Shown: positions 22,604 to 31,208 of the stretch, in pieces
How positions within the stretch are numbered: the stretch's first letter is position 1
How the letters are laid out: every line of letters begins with the position of its first letter
Source: Streptomyces sp. Edi2
Lineage (GTDB): Bacteria > Actinomycetota > Actinomycetes > Streptomycetales > Streptomycetaceae
Length of the DNA: 64,000 nucleotides
Direction of reading: 5' to 3'
Assembly: GCF_040253635.1 (NCBI RefSeq)
Contig: NZ_JBEJGX010000003.1
Coordinates: forward strand, 744,001-808,000
Program-made: the position numbers and the translations under genes
Notes under the pieces: model-generated
Databases searched by the model: none
What the model was told of the DNA's origin: nothing
Seen by the model: the letters and a program-made list of their open reading frames with translations, nothing else

Positions 22604-24943
22604 TTACCGCCGCAGCGGGCCCTCGCAGCGGAAGTCCGCGCTGCCGGCCCGGCCCGAGGACCAGATCTCGGTGGGGCCGAAGGAGCAGTTCATATCGGTG
22701 AAGTTGTTCGCGGCGGGCTTGGTGCGGTCGAGGATGAAGTAGTCGACGGTTTCGGACATGTCCTTGAAGACCTGGCCGGGGTCACCGGAGTTGGCGAGAT
22801 TGGCGGTGATCCGTCCGGTGCAGGTGAAGCGGCCGATGCCCCGGTCGCCGTCGTCCTTGCAGACGGGCGTGTTGGCGGTGGCGGCGGCGAAGGCGCTCTG
22901 CACTTCGGCGGGGGTGGCGAACCTCAGGGATCCGTTGGGCGTGAACGTCGTGTCGGGTACGAAGAGGTCGTCGACGAGGGCGATCTGCGCGTCGAGGAAG
23001 GCGTCGTACTGCTGCTGCAGCCCGGGGTCGGATCCCATGCGGTTGCGCCAGGAGTCAAAGGCGGCCGGGTCGTCCGCCCGCAGATAGCGGTACATCTCCT
23101 GGAGCATCGCGGGGTGGTCGCGCCACAGGAACTCGAAGAACGTCCCGGCGTAGGAGTAGAACCGGAAGCCGTCGTGGTCGTACGTCGCGTGCAGGAACTG
23201 GTTGATGCTCATCCGGGCTTTGCCACCTGCGGTGTCCGCGATGATGTCGCGGACCAGTGACCGGCGCACGGCGATGCCGTTGTCACGGGTCGAGCCGTCG
23301 AAGAACTCGGCGCTGCCCTCGTCCATGGCGGTGGTGCGGTCGCCCTCGTACCAGGGGCCCTCGCCGAAGAAGCCGGGGACGGCGAAGCGGCCGTTGAGGT
23401 AGTGGACGTACTCGTGCCGGAAGAGCTCTTCGAGGGTGAGGCTGGAGTCCTGGGGGACGCGCCGCTGGTAGGTGTAGAAGGTCGCGCCCTGCTCGATGTA
23501 GACGCCGCCGTTGTTGGTTTCCATGCCGGTGAGCAGCGGGTGGTAGACCTCGTAGTCGGCGCGGGAGGCGTACAGCACGATGGTGAGGGTGGTGTTGGGG
23601 TCGCCCGCCAGCGGTTCAGTGGTGCCGAGCACCCGGTGGAACTGGGCCCTGACCTGCTTGGACGCGTAGTAGAGCTGGTCGACGACGGCGCGGTCGAGGG
23701 CGGTGCGGACCGTGATGGCGCCGTTGTCGTAGGAGTAGGTGCGCGGGAAGATCCGCTTTTCGATGTCGTCCTTGCACACCGCGTACGGCTTGCAGGCGTC
23801 GAAGAAGATGAGCCAGCCGGCGACCTTGGCCCAGGGTTCGCTGCCGTCACCGAAGTTGCGCACGGTGGTGGGGAGGAGGGCGCCGAGGTCGGTGACGATG
23901 GCCGGCTTGAGGGAGCCGATCTGGCCGAAGCGGCCGTACTCCCCGAGCGCATCGCGTACGGCCCAGGCGTTGGGTGTCCCCTTGAGGTGGGTGTATCCGG
24001 CGAACGCCTTGAAGGCGGCGCGGTAGGCGGGGTCGGAGGCGGCCGCGTACTGGAAGGCGGTGTCCTTGTTGCCGGGGTAGACGCCCAGGTAGTTGACGGA
24101 GAGCCCGGCGAGGGCGGCATTGCCCCAGGCCGGGTCCTTGTACGTGGCGGGGTGGGCGGCGTCCAGGGTGGCCAGGACCCGCTGGATCAGGTCGAGTTGG
24201 TGCTGGCGCAGGCCCGGGGCGCTGGCGGCGTACAGGGCTTCGCGGAGGGTGTCGGCGTTGGCCCGGGTGACGTCGAAGGTGCGGGCCGCGGTGCCGAAGG
24301 CCTCGACGGCGCGGCGTACCGCGTCGACGGTGGGGGCGTCGGTGGTGTCGATCTCGTCGTGCGAGAAGTCCTGGTAGGCCACCGCGTGCAGGTACGTGAA
24401 CATCTCGTACAGATGGCTGGTGTTCTTGCCGTCATGGGAGGCGGCCAGGCCGGTGATGCGACGGGCCACCGCCTGGACGTGGGCGTCGGACATGACGGGG
24501 ATGAGCCGGGGGTCCCAGGTCCACACGAGGGTGCGCAGGCAGTCGTCGGCCGTGACGGCGGGATCGGCGAGGAAGTCCGCGAACTGTTCGGGGTTCAGGC
24601 CGGTGATGCCGTCGAGGGTGCAGGGGGCGGCCTCGGGTCTGGGGCCCTGCGGCGGGCCTGCGGGCTTGGTCTGAGGGCCCGGTATGCGGCCTCTCTCGAC
24701 GAGGGCGCGGGGCGCCGGCGCCGGGGCGGCGCCGGACTTCGGGGCCGTGGCGAGGCGTTGAGCGTGGTCGAAGGGGTTGGGTGCGGGGGCGGCGGGCCGG
24801 TGTCCGGGCTGCGGCGCCCGGGTCTGCGAGGAGGGGGCCGACGGGTGGGGTGCCGCCTGGGCGGCCTGGACGGCCGGCAGGGCGAGGGTGGCGGCGAGGG
24901 CCGCGGCCAGCAGGATGCTGCGCGGCAGACGCGAAGGGGACAC
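22604..24943 (-). CDS. Secreted M9 microbial collagenase
   Basis: This 779-residue secreted zinc metalloprotease starts at GTG 24943, placed by the GGAGG-TTCAG-GTG ribosome-binding layout. A signal peptide (SILLAAALAATLALPAVQA) and a Pro/Ala-rich spacer precede the M9 N-terminal activator region beginning near CTLDGITGLNPEQF. The catalytic zinc motif HEYVH lies at residues 510-514, followed by a Gly-rich loop and the third ligand region TAMDEGSAEFFDG. It cuts collagen in Gly-Pro-Hyp repeats. The usual C-terminal PKD, PPC or collagen-binding domains are absent; instead there is a short Cys-containing tail ending ADFRCEGPLRR. It is divergent from the Xaa-Pro aminopeptidase gene and next to hydroxyproline genes. 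Confidence 0.92.
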   Translation of the reverse strand: MSPSRLPRSILLAAALAATLALPAVQAAQAAPHPSAPSSQTRAPQPGHRPAAPAPNPFDHAQRLATAPKSGAAPAPAPRALVERGRIPGPQTKPAGPPQGPRPEAAPCTLDGITGLNPEQFADFLADPAVTADDCLRTLVWTWDPRLIPVMSDAHVQAVARRITGLAASHDGKNTSHLYEMFTYLHAVAYQDFSHDEIDTTDAPTVDAVRRAVEAFGTAARTFDVTRANADTLREALYAASAPGLRQHQLDLIQRVLATLDAAHPATYKDPAWGNAALAGLSVNYLGVYPGNKDTAFQYAAASDPAYRAAFKAFAGYTHLKGTPNAWAVRDALGEYGRFGQIGSLKPAIVTDLGALLPTTVRNFGDGSEPWAKVAGWLIFFDACKPYAVCKDDIEKRIFPRTYSYDNGAITVRTALDRAVVDQLYYASKQVRAQFHRVLGTTEPLAGDPNTTLTIVLYASRADYEVYHPLLTGMETNNGGVYIEQGATFYTYQRRVPQDSSLTLEELFRHEYVHYLNGRFAVPGFFGEGPWYEGDRTTAMDEGSAEFFDGSTRDNGIAVRRSLVRDIIADTAGGKARMSINQFLHATYDHDGFRFYSYAGTFFEFLWRDHPAMLQEMYRYLRADDPAAFDSWRNRMGSDPGLQQQYDAFLDAQIALVDDLFVPDTTFTPNGSLRFATPAEVQSAFAAATANTPVCKDDGDRGIGRFTCTGRITANLANSGDPGQVFKDMSETVDYFILDRTKPAANNFTDMNCSFGPTEIWSSGRAGSADFRCEGPLRR

Positions 24944-25021
24944 CTGAACCTCCGTAAGGGTGTGGGGGGTTGGGTGGGGATGGAGGCAGGGGCCTTTCAC
25001 AGGCAGCGGCCTTCACTCCGC

Positions 25022-25062
25022 GAGGTGTGACCCATAACATAGTAATGTGAAATTGCACTGAC
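25022..25062. promoter_or_regulatory. Candidate GntR operator half-sites in the collagenase/aminopeptidase intergenic region
   Basis: Within the 155-bp divergent region, GAGGTGTGAC (25022-25031) is identical to the 10-mer at 29296-29305 before the deaminase gene. GTGAAATTGCACTGAC (25047-25062) matches 12 of 16 bases of the site before the dehydrogenase operon (GTGACATATTACTGAC). The stretch is also the AT-richest part of this region, so it overlaps where both promoters should lie. Confidence 0.5.
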
Positions 25063-25098
25063 AAGGCTTCAGGTAGCTTTCTTTACCGGAGGTGTCCT

Positions 25099-26490
25099 TT
25101 GACCTCGCGTGCCCCCCAACTCCACACCGGCAGCCATGACTTGCCGGTGTCGGACGCCCTCGCCGTCTTCATGACCGGCCAGTGGGCCGCCACCCCACCC
25201 CCCGACGGGCCCCGCGTCCCGGGCTTCGCACGGTTCGCCCGCCGCCGGGCCCGGCTCGCCGCACGCTTCCCCGGCGAGCGGCTGACCGTCCCCTCAGGAG
25301 AGTTGAAGGTCCGCTCGCACGACTGCGACCACCGTTTCCGCCCGCACAGCGCCTACGCCTGGCTGACCGGACTGACGGGCGAGGACCAGCCGGGGCATGT
25401 CCTGGTACTGGAACCGGATGGCGAGGCGGTGCTGTACCTGCGGCCGCGGGCGCCGCGGGACGGCGGTGGCGCGTTCTACCGGGACCGCCGCTACGGCGAG
25501 TTCTGGGTGGGGCGCCGCCCCGATCTCGCCGAGGCCGAACGCCTCACCGGCCTCCGCTGTGCGCACCTGGACGACCTCGAACCTCACCGGCCCGGACGGG
25601 ACGCCGCCCATGACACCGAACTCGCCTCCGTACTCAGCGAGTTGCGGCTGGTGAAGGACGACTGGGAGGTGGCCAGGATCCAGGAGGCCGTCGCGCACAC
25701 CACCACCGGATTCGAGGACGTCGTACGGTCCCTCCCCACCGCGCTGCGCCACCCGCGCGGTGAACGCTGGCTCGAAGGGGTCTTCCAGCTGCGGGCCCGC
25801 GCCGAGGGCAACGGCACGGGGTACGAGACCATCGCCGCCGCCGGCGCCCATGCCTGCGTGCTCCACTGGACCCGCAACGACGGGCCGCTCGACCCCGGCC
25901 AGTTGCTGCTGCTGGACGCGGGCGTGGAGACCGACACGCTGTACACCGCCGACCTCACCCGCACCCTGCCGCTGTCCGGGCGCTTCTCCCCCGTCCAGCG
26001 CCGGGTGTACGAGCTGGTACTCGCCGCACAGGAGGCGGGCATCGCCGCCCTCAAGCCGGGGGCCAGCTTCCGGGACTTCCACCGTGCCTGTACGGGCGTC
26101 CTGGCCGAGGGGCTGGCCGACTGGGGCGTCCTGCGCATCCCGGCACGGGAGGCGCTTGCCGCCGACAGCGGCCTGTACCGGCGCTACACGCTGTGCAGTT
26201 CGGGCCATATGCTCGGGCTCGATGTGCACGACTGCGCCCGGGCCCGCGCGGAGCAGTACCTGGACGGCGTCCTGACGGAGGGGCAGGTCCTGACCGTCGA
26301 GCCGGGGCTCTATCTCCAGCCCGACGACGAGACCCTGCCACGGGAGCTGCGCGGTATCGGGGTCCGGATCGAAGACGATCTGGTGATCACCGCGGACGGT
26401 GCCCGGCTGATGTCGTCGGGGCTGCCGCGCACCGCGGACGGGGTGGAGGAGTGGATGGACGGGCTCCTCGCCGGCCGGACGGACGGCTGA
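25099..26490 (+). CDS. Xaa-Pro aminopeptidase (aminopeptidase P, M24B)
   Basis: This 463-residue cytoplasmic metallopeptidase starts at TTG 25099, fixed by GGAGGT five to six bases upstream. The N-terminal creatinase-like domain ends near residue 175. The pita-bread catalytic domain carries all expected metal ligands: Asp in LLLLDAGVE, Asp in TADLTRTLP, His in CSSGHMLGLDVHD, Glu in TVEPGLYL and Glu in VRIEDDLV. It releases the N-terminal residue from peptides with proline, or presumably hydroxyproline, in position two. Its place opposite a collagenase and beside hydroxyproline genes suggests it finishes the breakdown of imported collagen peptides. Confidence 0.92.
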   Translation: MTSRAPQLHTGSHDLPVSDALAVFMTGQWAATPPPDGPRVPGFARFARRRARLAARFPGERLTVPSGELKVRSHDCDHRFRPHSAYAWLTGLTGEDQPGHVLVLEPDGEAVLYLRPRAPRDGGGAFYRDRRYGEFWVGRRPDLAEAERLTGLRCAHLDDLEPHRPGRDAAHDTELASVLSELRLVKDDWEVARIQEAVAHTTTGFEDVVRSLPTALRHPRGERWLEGVFQLRARAEGNGTGYETIAAAGAHACVLHWTRNDGPLDPGQLLLLDAGVETDTLYTADLTRTLPLSGRFSPVQRRVYELVLAAQEAGIAALKPGASFRDFHRACTGVLAEGLADWGVLRIPAREALAADSGLYRRYTLCSSGHMLGLDVHDCARARAEQYLDGVLTEGQVLTVEPGLYLQPDDETLPRELRGIGVRIEDDLVITADGARLMSSGLPRTADGVEEWMDGLLAGRTDG

Positions 26491-26542
26491 CCATCCGACC
26501 GGGCTGACCGGGCTGACCGGGCTGACCGAGCCGGCCGCCGGG

Positions 26543-27259
26543 TCAGCCCCGGCGGGCGGTCTGCGGCCGCTGCGGCCGCGGTACCAGCGGCTCGTCGCGA
26601 CCCTGGGCCCACAGCGAACGGACATGGCCGAGGTGGCGGGCCATACAGGCCTCGGCCGCCTCGGCATCGCCCGTCAGCATCAGATCGAGCAGTTCGACGT
26701 GCTCCTCGGCGGAGGGCAGCAGTTGATTGCGCTCGTCGAGGCGGGTGAGGCCGTAGAGACGGGAGCGCTTGCGCAGCTCCCCCACCGTCTCGACCAGGCG
26801 GTCATTGCCGCTGAGGCCGAGCAGTTCGAGGTGGAAGCGGCGGTCGGCCTCCAGGTAGCCAATGAGGTCGTGCGCGCGGGCGGCGGCGACGATCTCCAGG
26901 GCGGCAGGGCGAAGGGCCTCCAGCTGTGCAGGGTCGGCGGTGCGGGTGACCTGGCCGACGACCGGGACCTCGATCAGGGCACGGATCTCGGTGTACTGGT
27001 CGAGGTCGTGCTCGCTCACCTCCGTGATCCGGAAGCCCTTGTTGCGCACCGGCTCGACCAGCCCCTCACGGGCGAGGTCGAGCATCGCCTCGCGCACCGG
27101 GGTGGCGGAGACGCCGAAGTCCGCGGCGAGGCCCGGGGCCGAGTAGACCGACCCCGGGCGGAGCTCCCCCGCGATCAGGGCCGCGCGCAGTTGATGGGCG
27201 ACCTGATCGCGAAGCCGCTCCTGCGCGGTGATCAGGCTGCGGTGCTTGAGTTCACCCAT
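26543..27259 (-). CDS. GntR-family regulator, FCD type
   Basis: This 238-residue DNA-binding protein has a winged helix at about 10-75 (LRAALIAGELRPGSVYSAP, FGVSATPVREAMLDLAREG) and an all-helical FCD ligand domain at about 90-215. The metal-binding histidine segments of FCD are visible: DRRFHLELLG, SAEEHVELLDLML and MARHLGHVRSLW. ATG 27259 has GGAGG upstream. FCD regulators usually sense an organic or amino acid and repress the catabolic genes beside them, so L-hydroxyproline or a downstream intermediate is the likely effector. A copy of the shared candidate operator lies 33 bp before its start, suggesting autoregulation. The gene is convergent with the aminopeptidase, separated by a triple CCGGGCTGAC repeat. 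Confidence 0.92.
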   Translation of the reverse strand: MGELKHRSLITAQERLRDQVAHQLRAALIAGELRPGSVYSAPGLAADFGVSATPVREAMLDLAREGLVEPVRNKGFRITEVSEHDLDQYTEIRALIEVPVVGQVTRTADPAQLEALRPAALEIVAAARAHDLIGYLEADRRFHLELLGLSGNDRLVETVGELRKRSRLYGLTRLDERNQLLPSAEEHVELLDLMLTGDAEAAEACMARHLGHVRSLWAQGRDEPLVPRPQRPQTARRG

Positions 27260-27291
27260 CGTGGTCCTCCGAATTGGCGCGGAGTGCCAGC

Positions 27292-27303
27292 GTACAATGT
27301 CAC
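27292..27303 (-). promoter_or_regulatory. Candidate GntR operator upstream of its own gene
   Basis: Read leftward the site is GTGACATTGTAC, 33 bp before the gntR start. It differs at one or two positions from GTGACATTTTAC (29301-29312) and GTGACATATTAC in the dehydrogenase promoter. Confidence 0.6.
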
Positions 27304-27354
27304 GTTGCGCGAACTCCCTGGTGGCGGACGGCCCTCGGCCTCATGGGCCGTGTG

Positions 27355-28356
27355 TCACAGCACGAACCCCGCGGGGAACGGGTCCGACGGGTCGAGGAAG
27401 TACTGCGCGGTGCCGGTCACCCAGGCCCGGCCGGTGACGGTGGGGACGACGGCCGGGAGCGGGCCGGCCGTGGTGGTGGCGACGAGGCGGCCGGTGAACT
27501 CCGTTCCGATGAACGACTCGTTGACGAAGTCCTGGTGGAGGGGGAGTTCGCCGCGTGCGTGCAGCTGCGCCATCCGTGCGGAGGTGCCGGTACCGCACGG
27601 CGAGCGGTCGAACCATCCGGGGTGGATGGCCATCGCATGCCGGGAGCGGGAGGCGTCCGACCCCGGCGCGGCGAAGTAGACGTGCTTGAGGCCGCCGATC
27701 CGCTCGTCCTCGGGATGGACCGGCCGGTCGGTGGCGTTCACGGCCTCCATGAGGGCGAGTCCGGCGGCGAGGATGTCGTCCTTACGGGCCCGGTCGAAGG
27801 GCAGGCCGACGCTGTCCAGCGGCAGGATCGCGTAGAAGTTGCCGCCGTAGGCGAGGTCATAGCTGATCGTGCCGTAGCCCGGGACGGTCACCTTGCGGTC
27901 CAGTGCGGCGCAGAAGGCGGGCACATTGGTGAGCGTGACGGCCGTGGCCGCCCCGTCCCTCACCTGCACCTCCGCGGTGACCAGTCCGGCGGGGGTGTCG
28001 AGCCGCACCCTGGTCACGGGCTCTACGACCTCCACCATGCCGGTCTCGACGAGAACGGTGGCCACGCCGATCGTGCCGTGCCCGCACATCGGGAGGTAGC
28101 CGGACACCTCGATGAACAGGACGCCGTAGTCGGCATCGGGCCGGGTCGGCGGCTGGAGGATCGCGCCGCTCATGGCGGCATGGCCGCGCGGCTCGTTCAT
28201 CAGGAGCGTACGGAGGGCGTCGCGGTGCTCGGCGAAGTGCAGCCGGCGCTCGGCCATGGTGGCGCCGGGGACGGTGCCGACGCCGCCGGTGATCACGCGG
28301 GTGGGCATGCCCTCGGTGTGGGAGTCGACGGCGTGGAAGACATGGCGGGTGCGCAT
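27355..28356 (-). CDS. 4-Hydroxyproline 2-epimerase (proline racemase family)
   Basis: This 333-residue cytoplasmic enzyme interconverts trans-4-hydroxy-L-proline and cis-4-hydroxy-D-proline without cofactor. Both catalytic cysteines are present, in GYLPMCGHGTIG and in DRSPCGTGTSA; the second cysteine separates epimerases/racemases from the related dehydratases, which have threonine there. The N-terminal HAVDSHTEGMPTRVITGG is a family hallmark. ATG 28356 has GAGGGGA upstream, and the gene follows the deaminase gene by 13 bp in one transcript. Proline racemase is the alternative assignment, but the flanking hydroxyproline genes favour the epimerase. Confidence 0.9.
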   Translation of the reverse strand: MRTRHVFHAVDSHTEGMPTRVITGGVGTVPGATMAERRLHFAEHRDALRTLLMNEPRGHAAMSGAILQPPTRPDADYGVLFIEVSGYLPMCGHGTIGVATVLVETGMVEVVEPVTRVRLDTPAGLVTAEVQVRDGAATAVTLTNVPAFCAALDRKVTVPGYGTISYDLAYGGNFYAILPLDSVGLPFDRARKDDILAAGLALMEAVNATDRPVHPEDERIGGLKHVYFAAPGSDASRSRHAMAIHPGWFDRSPCGTGTSARMAQLHARGELPLHQDFVNESFIGTEFTGRLVATTTAGPLPAVVPTVTGRAWVTGTAQYFLDPSDPFPAGFVL

Positions 28357-28369
28357 GGCGAGTCCCCTC

Positions 28370-29278
28370 TCAGTGGTGGCCGTCGGCGAGGAGCTTTCCG
28401 GTGGCGGCGCGGAGCGCGGCCGAGTGCTCGGCGGTGAGCGGGGAGCGCGGCGGGCGGGTCGGGCCGCCGCGGTGTCCGGCGAGGTCCATGGCGAGCTTGA
28501 TCGCCTGCACGAACTCGGGCCGGGAGTCCCAGCGCAGCAGCGGGTGCAGGGCGCGGTAGAGCGGCCGTGCGGTGTCGAGGTCGCCGGCGAGGGCGGCGCG
28601 GTAGAGGGTGCCGCACGCCTCGGGCAGCGCGTTGGGGAAGCCCGCGATCCAGCCGACGGCACCGGCGAGGGCGAGTTCGAGCAGGACGTCGTCGGCGCCG
28701 ATCAACAGGTCGAGTTCCGGCGCGACTTCGGCGATCTCGTAGGCCCTGCGGACATCGCCGCTGAATTCCTTGACGGCGACGATGCTGCCGTCGGCGTACA
28801 GCTCGGCGAGGAGGCCGGGGGTGAGGTCGACCTTGGTGTCGAAGGGGTTGTTGTAGGCGACGACGGGCAGGCCGGCCGCGGCGACCTCGGCGAAGTGGGC
28901 ACGGACCGCGGCCGGTTCGGCACGGTAGCCGTTGGGCGGCAGCAGCAGGACGGAACCGGCGCCCGCCTCGGCGGCCTGCTCGGCCCACCGGCGCGATGCG
29001 GCACTGCCGTAGGCGGAGACTCCGGGCATCACCCGGTCCCCGTCACCGGCGGCCTCCACGGCGGTACGGACGACACGGGCACGCTCGTCGTCGGTGAGCG
29101 TCTGGTACTCGCCGAGGGAGCCGTTGGGGACGACACCGTCGCAGCCGGCGGCGAGCAGCCGGGCCACCTGGTCGGCGTAGGCGTCGTGGTCGACGGAGAG
29201 GTCGTCACGGAAGGGGAGGGTGGTGGCAACCATGATGCCGTGCCAGGGGCGGAGGCGGGTGGGGGTGCGGGTGACCAT
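28370..29278 (-). CDS. DapA-family lyase, probable pyrroline-4-hydroxy-2-carboxylate deaminase
   Basis: This 302-residue TIM-barrel protein of the dihydrodipicolinate synthase superfamily has the Schiff-base lysine in IVAVKEFSGD and the tyrosine in LPVVAYNNPFD. The phosphate-like loop is NGSLGEYQTLTDDER, where true DapA has GTTGE. In hydroxyproline clusters this family deaminates and dehydrates 1-pyrroline-4-hydroxy-2-carboxylate to 2-oxoglutarate semialdehyde. It is the first gene after a candidate GntR site and is co-transcribed with the epimerase. Assignment rests on context; N-acetylneuraminate-lyase-like activities share the fold. Confidence 0.82.
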   Translation of the reverse strand: MVTRTPTRLRPWHGIMVATTLPFRDDLSVDHDAYADQVARLLAAGCDGVVPNGSLGEYQTLTDDERARVVRTAVEAAGDGDRVMPGVSAYGSAASRRWAEQAAEAGAGSVLLLPPNGYRAEPAAVRAHFAEVAAAGLPVVAYNNPFDTKVDLTPGLLAELYADGSIVAVKEFSGDVRRAYEIAEVAPELDLLIGADDVLLELALAGAVGWIAGFPNALPEACGTLYRAALAGDLDTARPLYRALHPLLRWDSRPEFVQAIKLAMDLAGHRGGPTRPPRSPLTAEHSAALRAATGKLLADGHH

Positions 29279-29295
29279 ACGAAGTCTCCTTCTAT

Positions 29296-29315
29296 GAGGT
29301 GTGACATTTTACTGA
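29296..29315 (-). promoter_or_regulatory. Candidate GntR operator upstream of the deaminase-epimerase genes
   Basis: GAGGTGTGACATTTTACTGA lies 18-37 bp before the deaminase start, in its promoter. The 15-base core GTGACATTTTACTGA (29301-29315) recurs with one difference at the dehydrogenase promoter, but on the opposite strand relative to transcription. Confidence 0.65.
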
Positions 29316-29364
29316 GCGCCCCAGGCGCTTGCCAAGGTCGCCCGGGAAGTCGAATTAGCCCTAT

Positions 29365-30759
29365 CTAGCCCTGTTCGCCCGCGAGTTCCCCCAGGACGAC
29401 GGGACAGGCGAGAGGTCTGCGGTCGGCCGCGGGCCCGGACTGACCGGCGAGCCGGGCCACCGCGGGGCCGCACATCCGCCCCTGGCACCAGCCCATTCCG
29501 GCCCGGGTGAGCAGTTTGACGGTGCGGGTGTCGCGGGCACCGAGGCCGGATACGGCTTCCCGGATCCGGCCGGCCGTGACCTCCTCGCAGCGGCAGACCT
29601 CGGTGTCCTCGCGGAGCCAGCCGGTCCAGCCGGGGCGCGGCGCATGGGCGGCGGCCATGGTCCGGGCGAACCGCCGCAGCCGGTCCCTCCGGCGCCGCAG
29701 CGAGTCGCGGACAGCCCGGTGCGCAATGCCGTACGCCGCCAACTCGCCCTCCACGAAAGCGAGTTCCGAGCCTCCCACGCCCCCGGTCTCACCGGCCGCC
29801 CAGATGCCGTCGACCGTGGTCCGCTGCTGGTCGTCGAGCACCAGCGCCCAGGTGCCGTCCGGAGCAGCGCGGGTGGCGCAGCCCAGTGCGGTGGCCAGCT
29901 CCAGTTGCGGTACGAGTCCGTGCCCGACGGCGAGCGCATCACAGGGGATACGCTGTCCGGTCCCGGGCACCGGACGCCAGTCCCGGTCGAGCCGGGTCAC
30001 GGTGACGGCCTCGACCCGGTCGGTGCCGTGCACGGCGGTGACCGCGCTGCGGGAGCGGAGGCGTACGCCGTGGCGGAGCAAGGTCACCGCGTGACCCGCC
30101 CCTTCGACGAGCTTGCGGGGGTTGGCGGCCAGCGTGCGTGGGGCACGGGCGTAGCCGGCGTAGCCGCTCGCCTCGGCGACCACCGGCACGGTGGCGCCGG
30201 CCGCGGCGAGCGTCCCGGCGACGGCGAGCAGCAGCGGCCCGCTGCCGGCGACCACGATCCGCCGCCCCGGCAGCACCAGCCCCGCCTTGAGCATGGCCTG
30301 CGCGCCTCCCGCCCCCACGACACCGGGCACCGTCCAGCCGGGGAAGGGGAGTTGGCGCTCGTGCGCGCCGGTGGCGAGGAGCACATGAGGCGCGCGCACC
30401 TCGGCCCGGCCCTGGGCCCCGTCTGGCCCGGTGACCGCGTGCACGGTCCAGTGCGCCGGGTCCCGGGTGACGGCCCAGACATGGTGTGCCGCGAAGTGCC
30501 GCACCCGGCCTGCGGCGAGCTGCGCGTCCAGCCGCGCGGTACGTCTCGCGAAGGCGCGCCAGGAGTGGTGCAGGGCCTCGGGGCGGGCGGCACCCAGCCC
30601 GGGCGCCGGCTGCCGGTAGAACTGTCCGCCGGGACGGGCGGCCGCGTCGACGAGTGCCACCCGCAGCCCGAAGCCGGCGGCAGTGACCGCGGCGGCGAGC
30701 CCGGCCGGCCCCGCGCCGATGACCACGAGGTCGTGGGTGTCAGACGGTGAGATCGGCAT
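29365..30759 (-). CDS. FAD oxidoreductase with C-terminal [2Fe-2S] domain, D-hydroxyproline dehydrogenase alpha-like subunit
   Basis: This 464-residue flavoprotein is like HcnB/LhpA subunits of amino-acid dehydrogenases. The FAD Rossmann motif is LVVIGAGPAGLAAAVTAA near the N terminus. A second dinucleotide motif is IVVAGSGPLLLAVAGTLA, and the flavin-binding end motif is GIWAAGETGGVGG. The C terminus carries a BFD-like iron-sulfur domain with cysteines in VCRCEEVTAG and GMGWCQGRMCGP. ATG 30759 overlaps the preceding ferredoxin-like gene by 20 bp. Together with that gene and the beta-like subunit at 31209 it should oxidise D-hydroxyproline to pyrroline-hydroxycarboxylate and pass electrons to the respiratory chain. 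Confidence 0.88.
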   Translation of the reverse strand: MPISPSDTHDLVVIGAGPAGLAAAVTAAGFGLRVALVDAAARPGGQFYRQPAPGLGAARPEALHHSWRAFARRTARLDAQLAAGRVRHFAAHHVWAVTRDPAHWTVHAVTGPDGAQGRAEVRAPHVLLATGAHERQLPFPGWTVPGVVGAGGAQAMLKAGLVLPGRRIVVAGSGPLLLAVAGTLAAAGATVPVVAEASGYAGYARAPRTLAANPRKLVEGAGHAVTLLRHGVRLRSRSAVTAVHGTDRVEAVTVTRLDRDWRPVPGTGQRIPCDALAVGHGLVPQLELATALGCATRAAPDGTWALVLDDQQRTTVDGIWAAGETGGVGGSELAFVEGELAAYGIAHRAVRDSLRRRRDRLRRFARTMAAAHAPRPGWTGWLREDTEVCRCEEVTAGRIREAVSGLGARDTRTVKLLTRAGMGWCQGRMCGPAVARLAGQSGPAADRRPLACPVVLGELAGEQG

Positions 30760-31060
30760 GCCCGTGTCCCTCCTGGGTGGTGATCGTGTCCCCGGGCCGG
30801 GCGGGCACCAGGCAGGCCCGTTGATTGGGCCGGCCGTTGACGGTGGCCAGGCAGTCGAAGCAGGAGCCGATTCCGCAGAAGGCCCCGCGCGGCCGCCCGT
30901 CGCGTCGCGTGGTCCGCCAGGAGAGCACACCGGCCGCCCAGAGTGCGGCGGCGATGCTCTGACCGGGCAGTGCGACCAGCGGCCGACCGTCGAGACGAAT
31001 CTCGAACGCCGGTCCCGGCGCGGCCCGTACGACGTCGACGGGGGTACGGCGGCGGGTCAT
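30740..31060 (-). CDS. Small (2Fe-2S)-binding subunit of the amino-acid dehydrogenase
   Basis: This 106-residue protein has a plant-type ferredoxin fold. Its cluster cysteines are in AFCGIGSCFDCLATVNG, and a further one is in NQRACLVPA. It corresponds to the HcnA-like gamma subunit of three-part dehydrogenases for D-amino acids, shuttling electrons between flavins. ATG 31060 was chosen because it starts the fold. Its 3' end overlaps the alpha-like subunit gene by 20 bp, so the two are translationally linked. The 148 bp before it contain short GGCCGACAGGGCGGACAG-type repeats. Confidence 0.88.
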   Translation of the reverse strand: MTRRRTPVDVVRAAPGPAFEIRLDGRPLVALPGQSIAAALWAAGVLSWRTTRRDGRPRGAFCGIGSCFDCLATVNGRPNQRACLVPARPGDTITTQEGHGHADLTV

Positions 31061-31208
31061 CCCCGGACTCCTCTCGGTGGTGGTGTGCGGGTGAGCGGGG
31101 CGGGCGCAGGCACGGACCGGGCGGACCGGGCCGACAGGGCGGACAGGGCCGACAGGGCGGACAGCAGCGGAAGTTGGCCGGCCCACCGTTGGGTTCCCTC
31201 GGAGCCGG

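Noticed and set aside
23402..25030. 542-codon rightward Gly/Val-rich frame opposite the collagenase
   Set aside because: Composition is that of an antisense frame, with no motif; the collagenase signature lies on the leftward strand.
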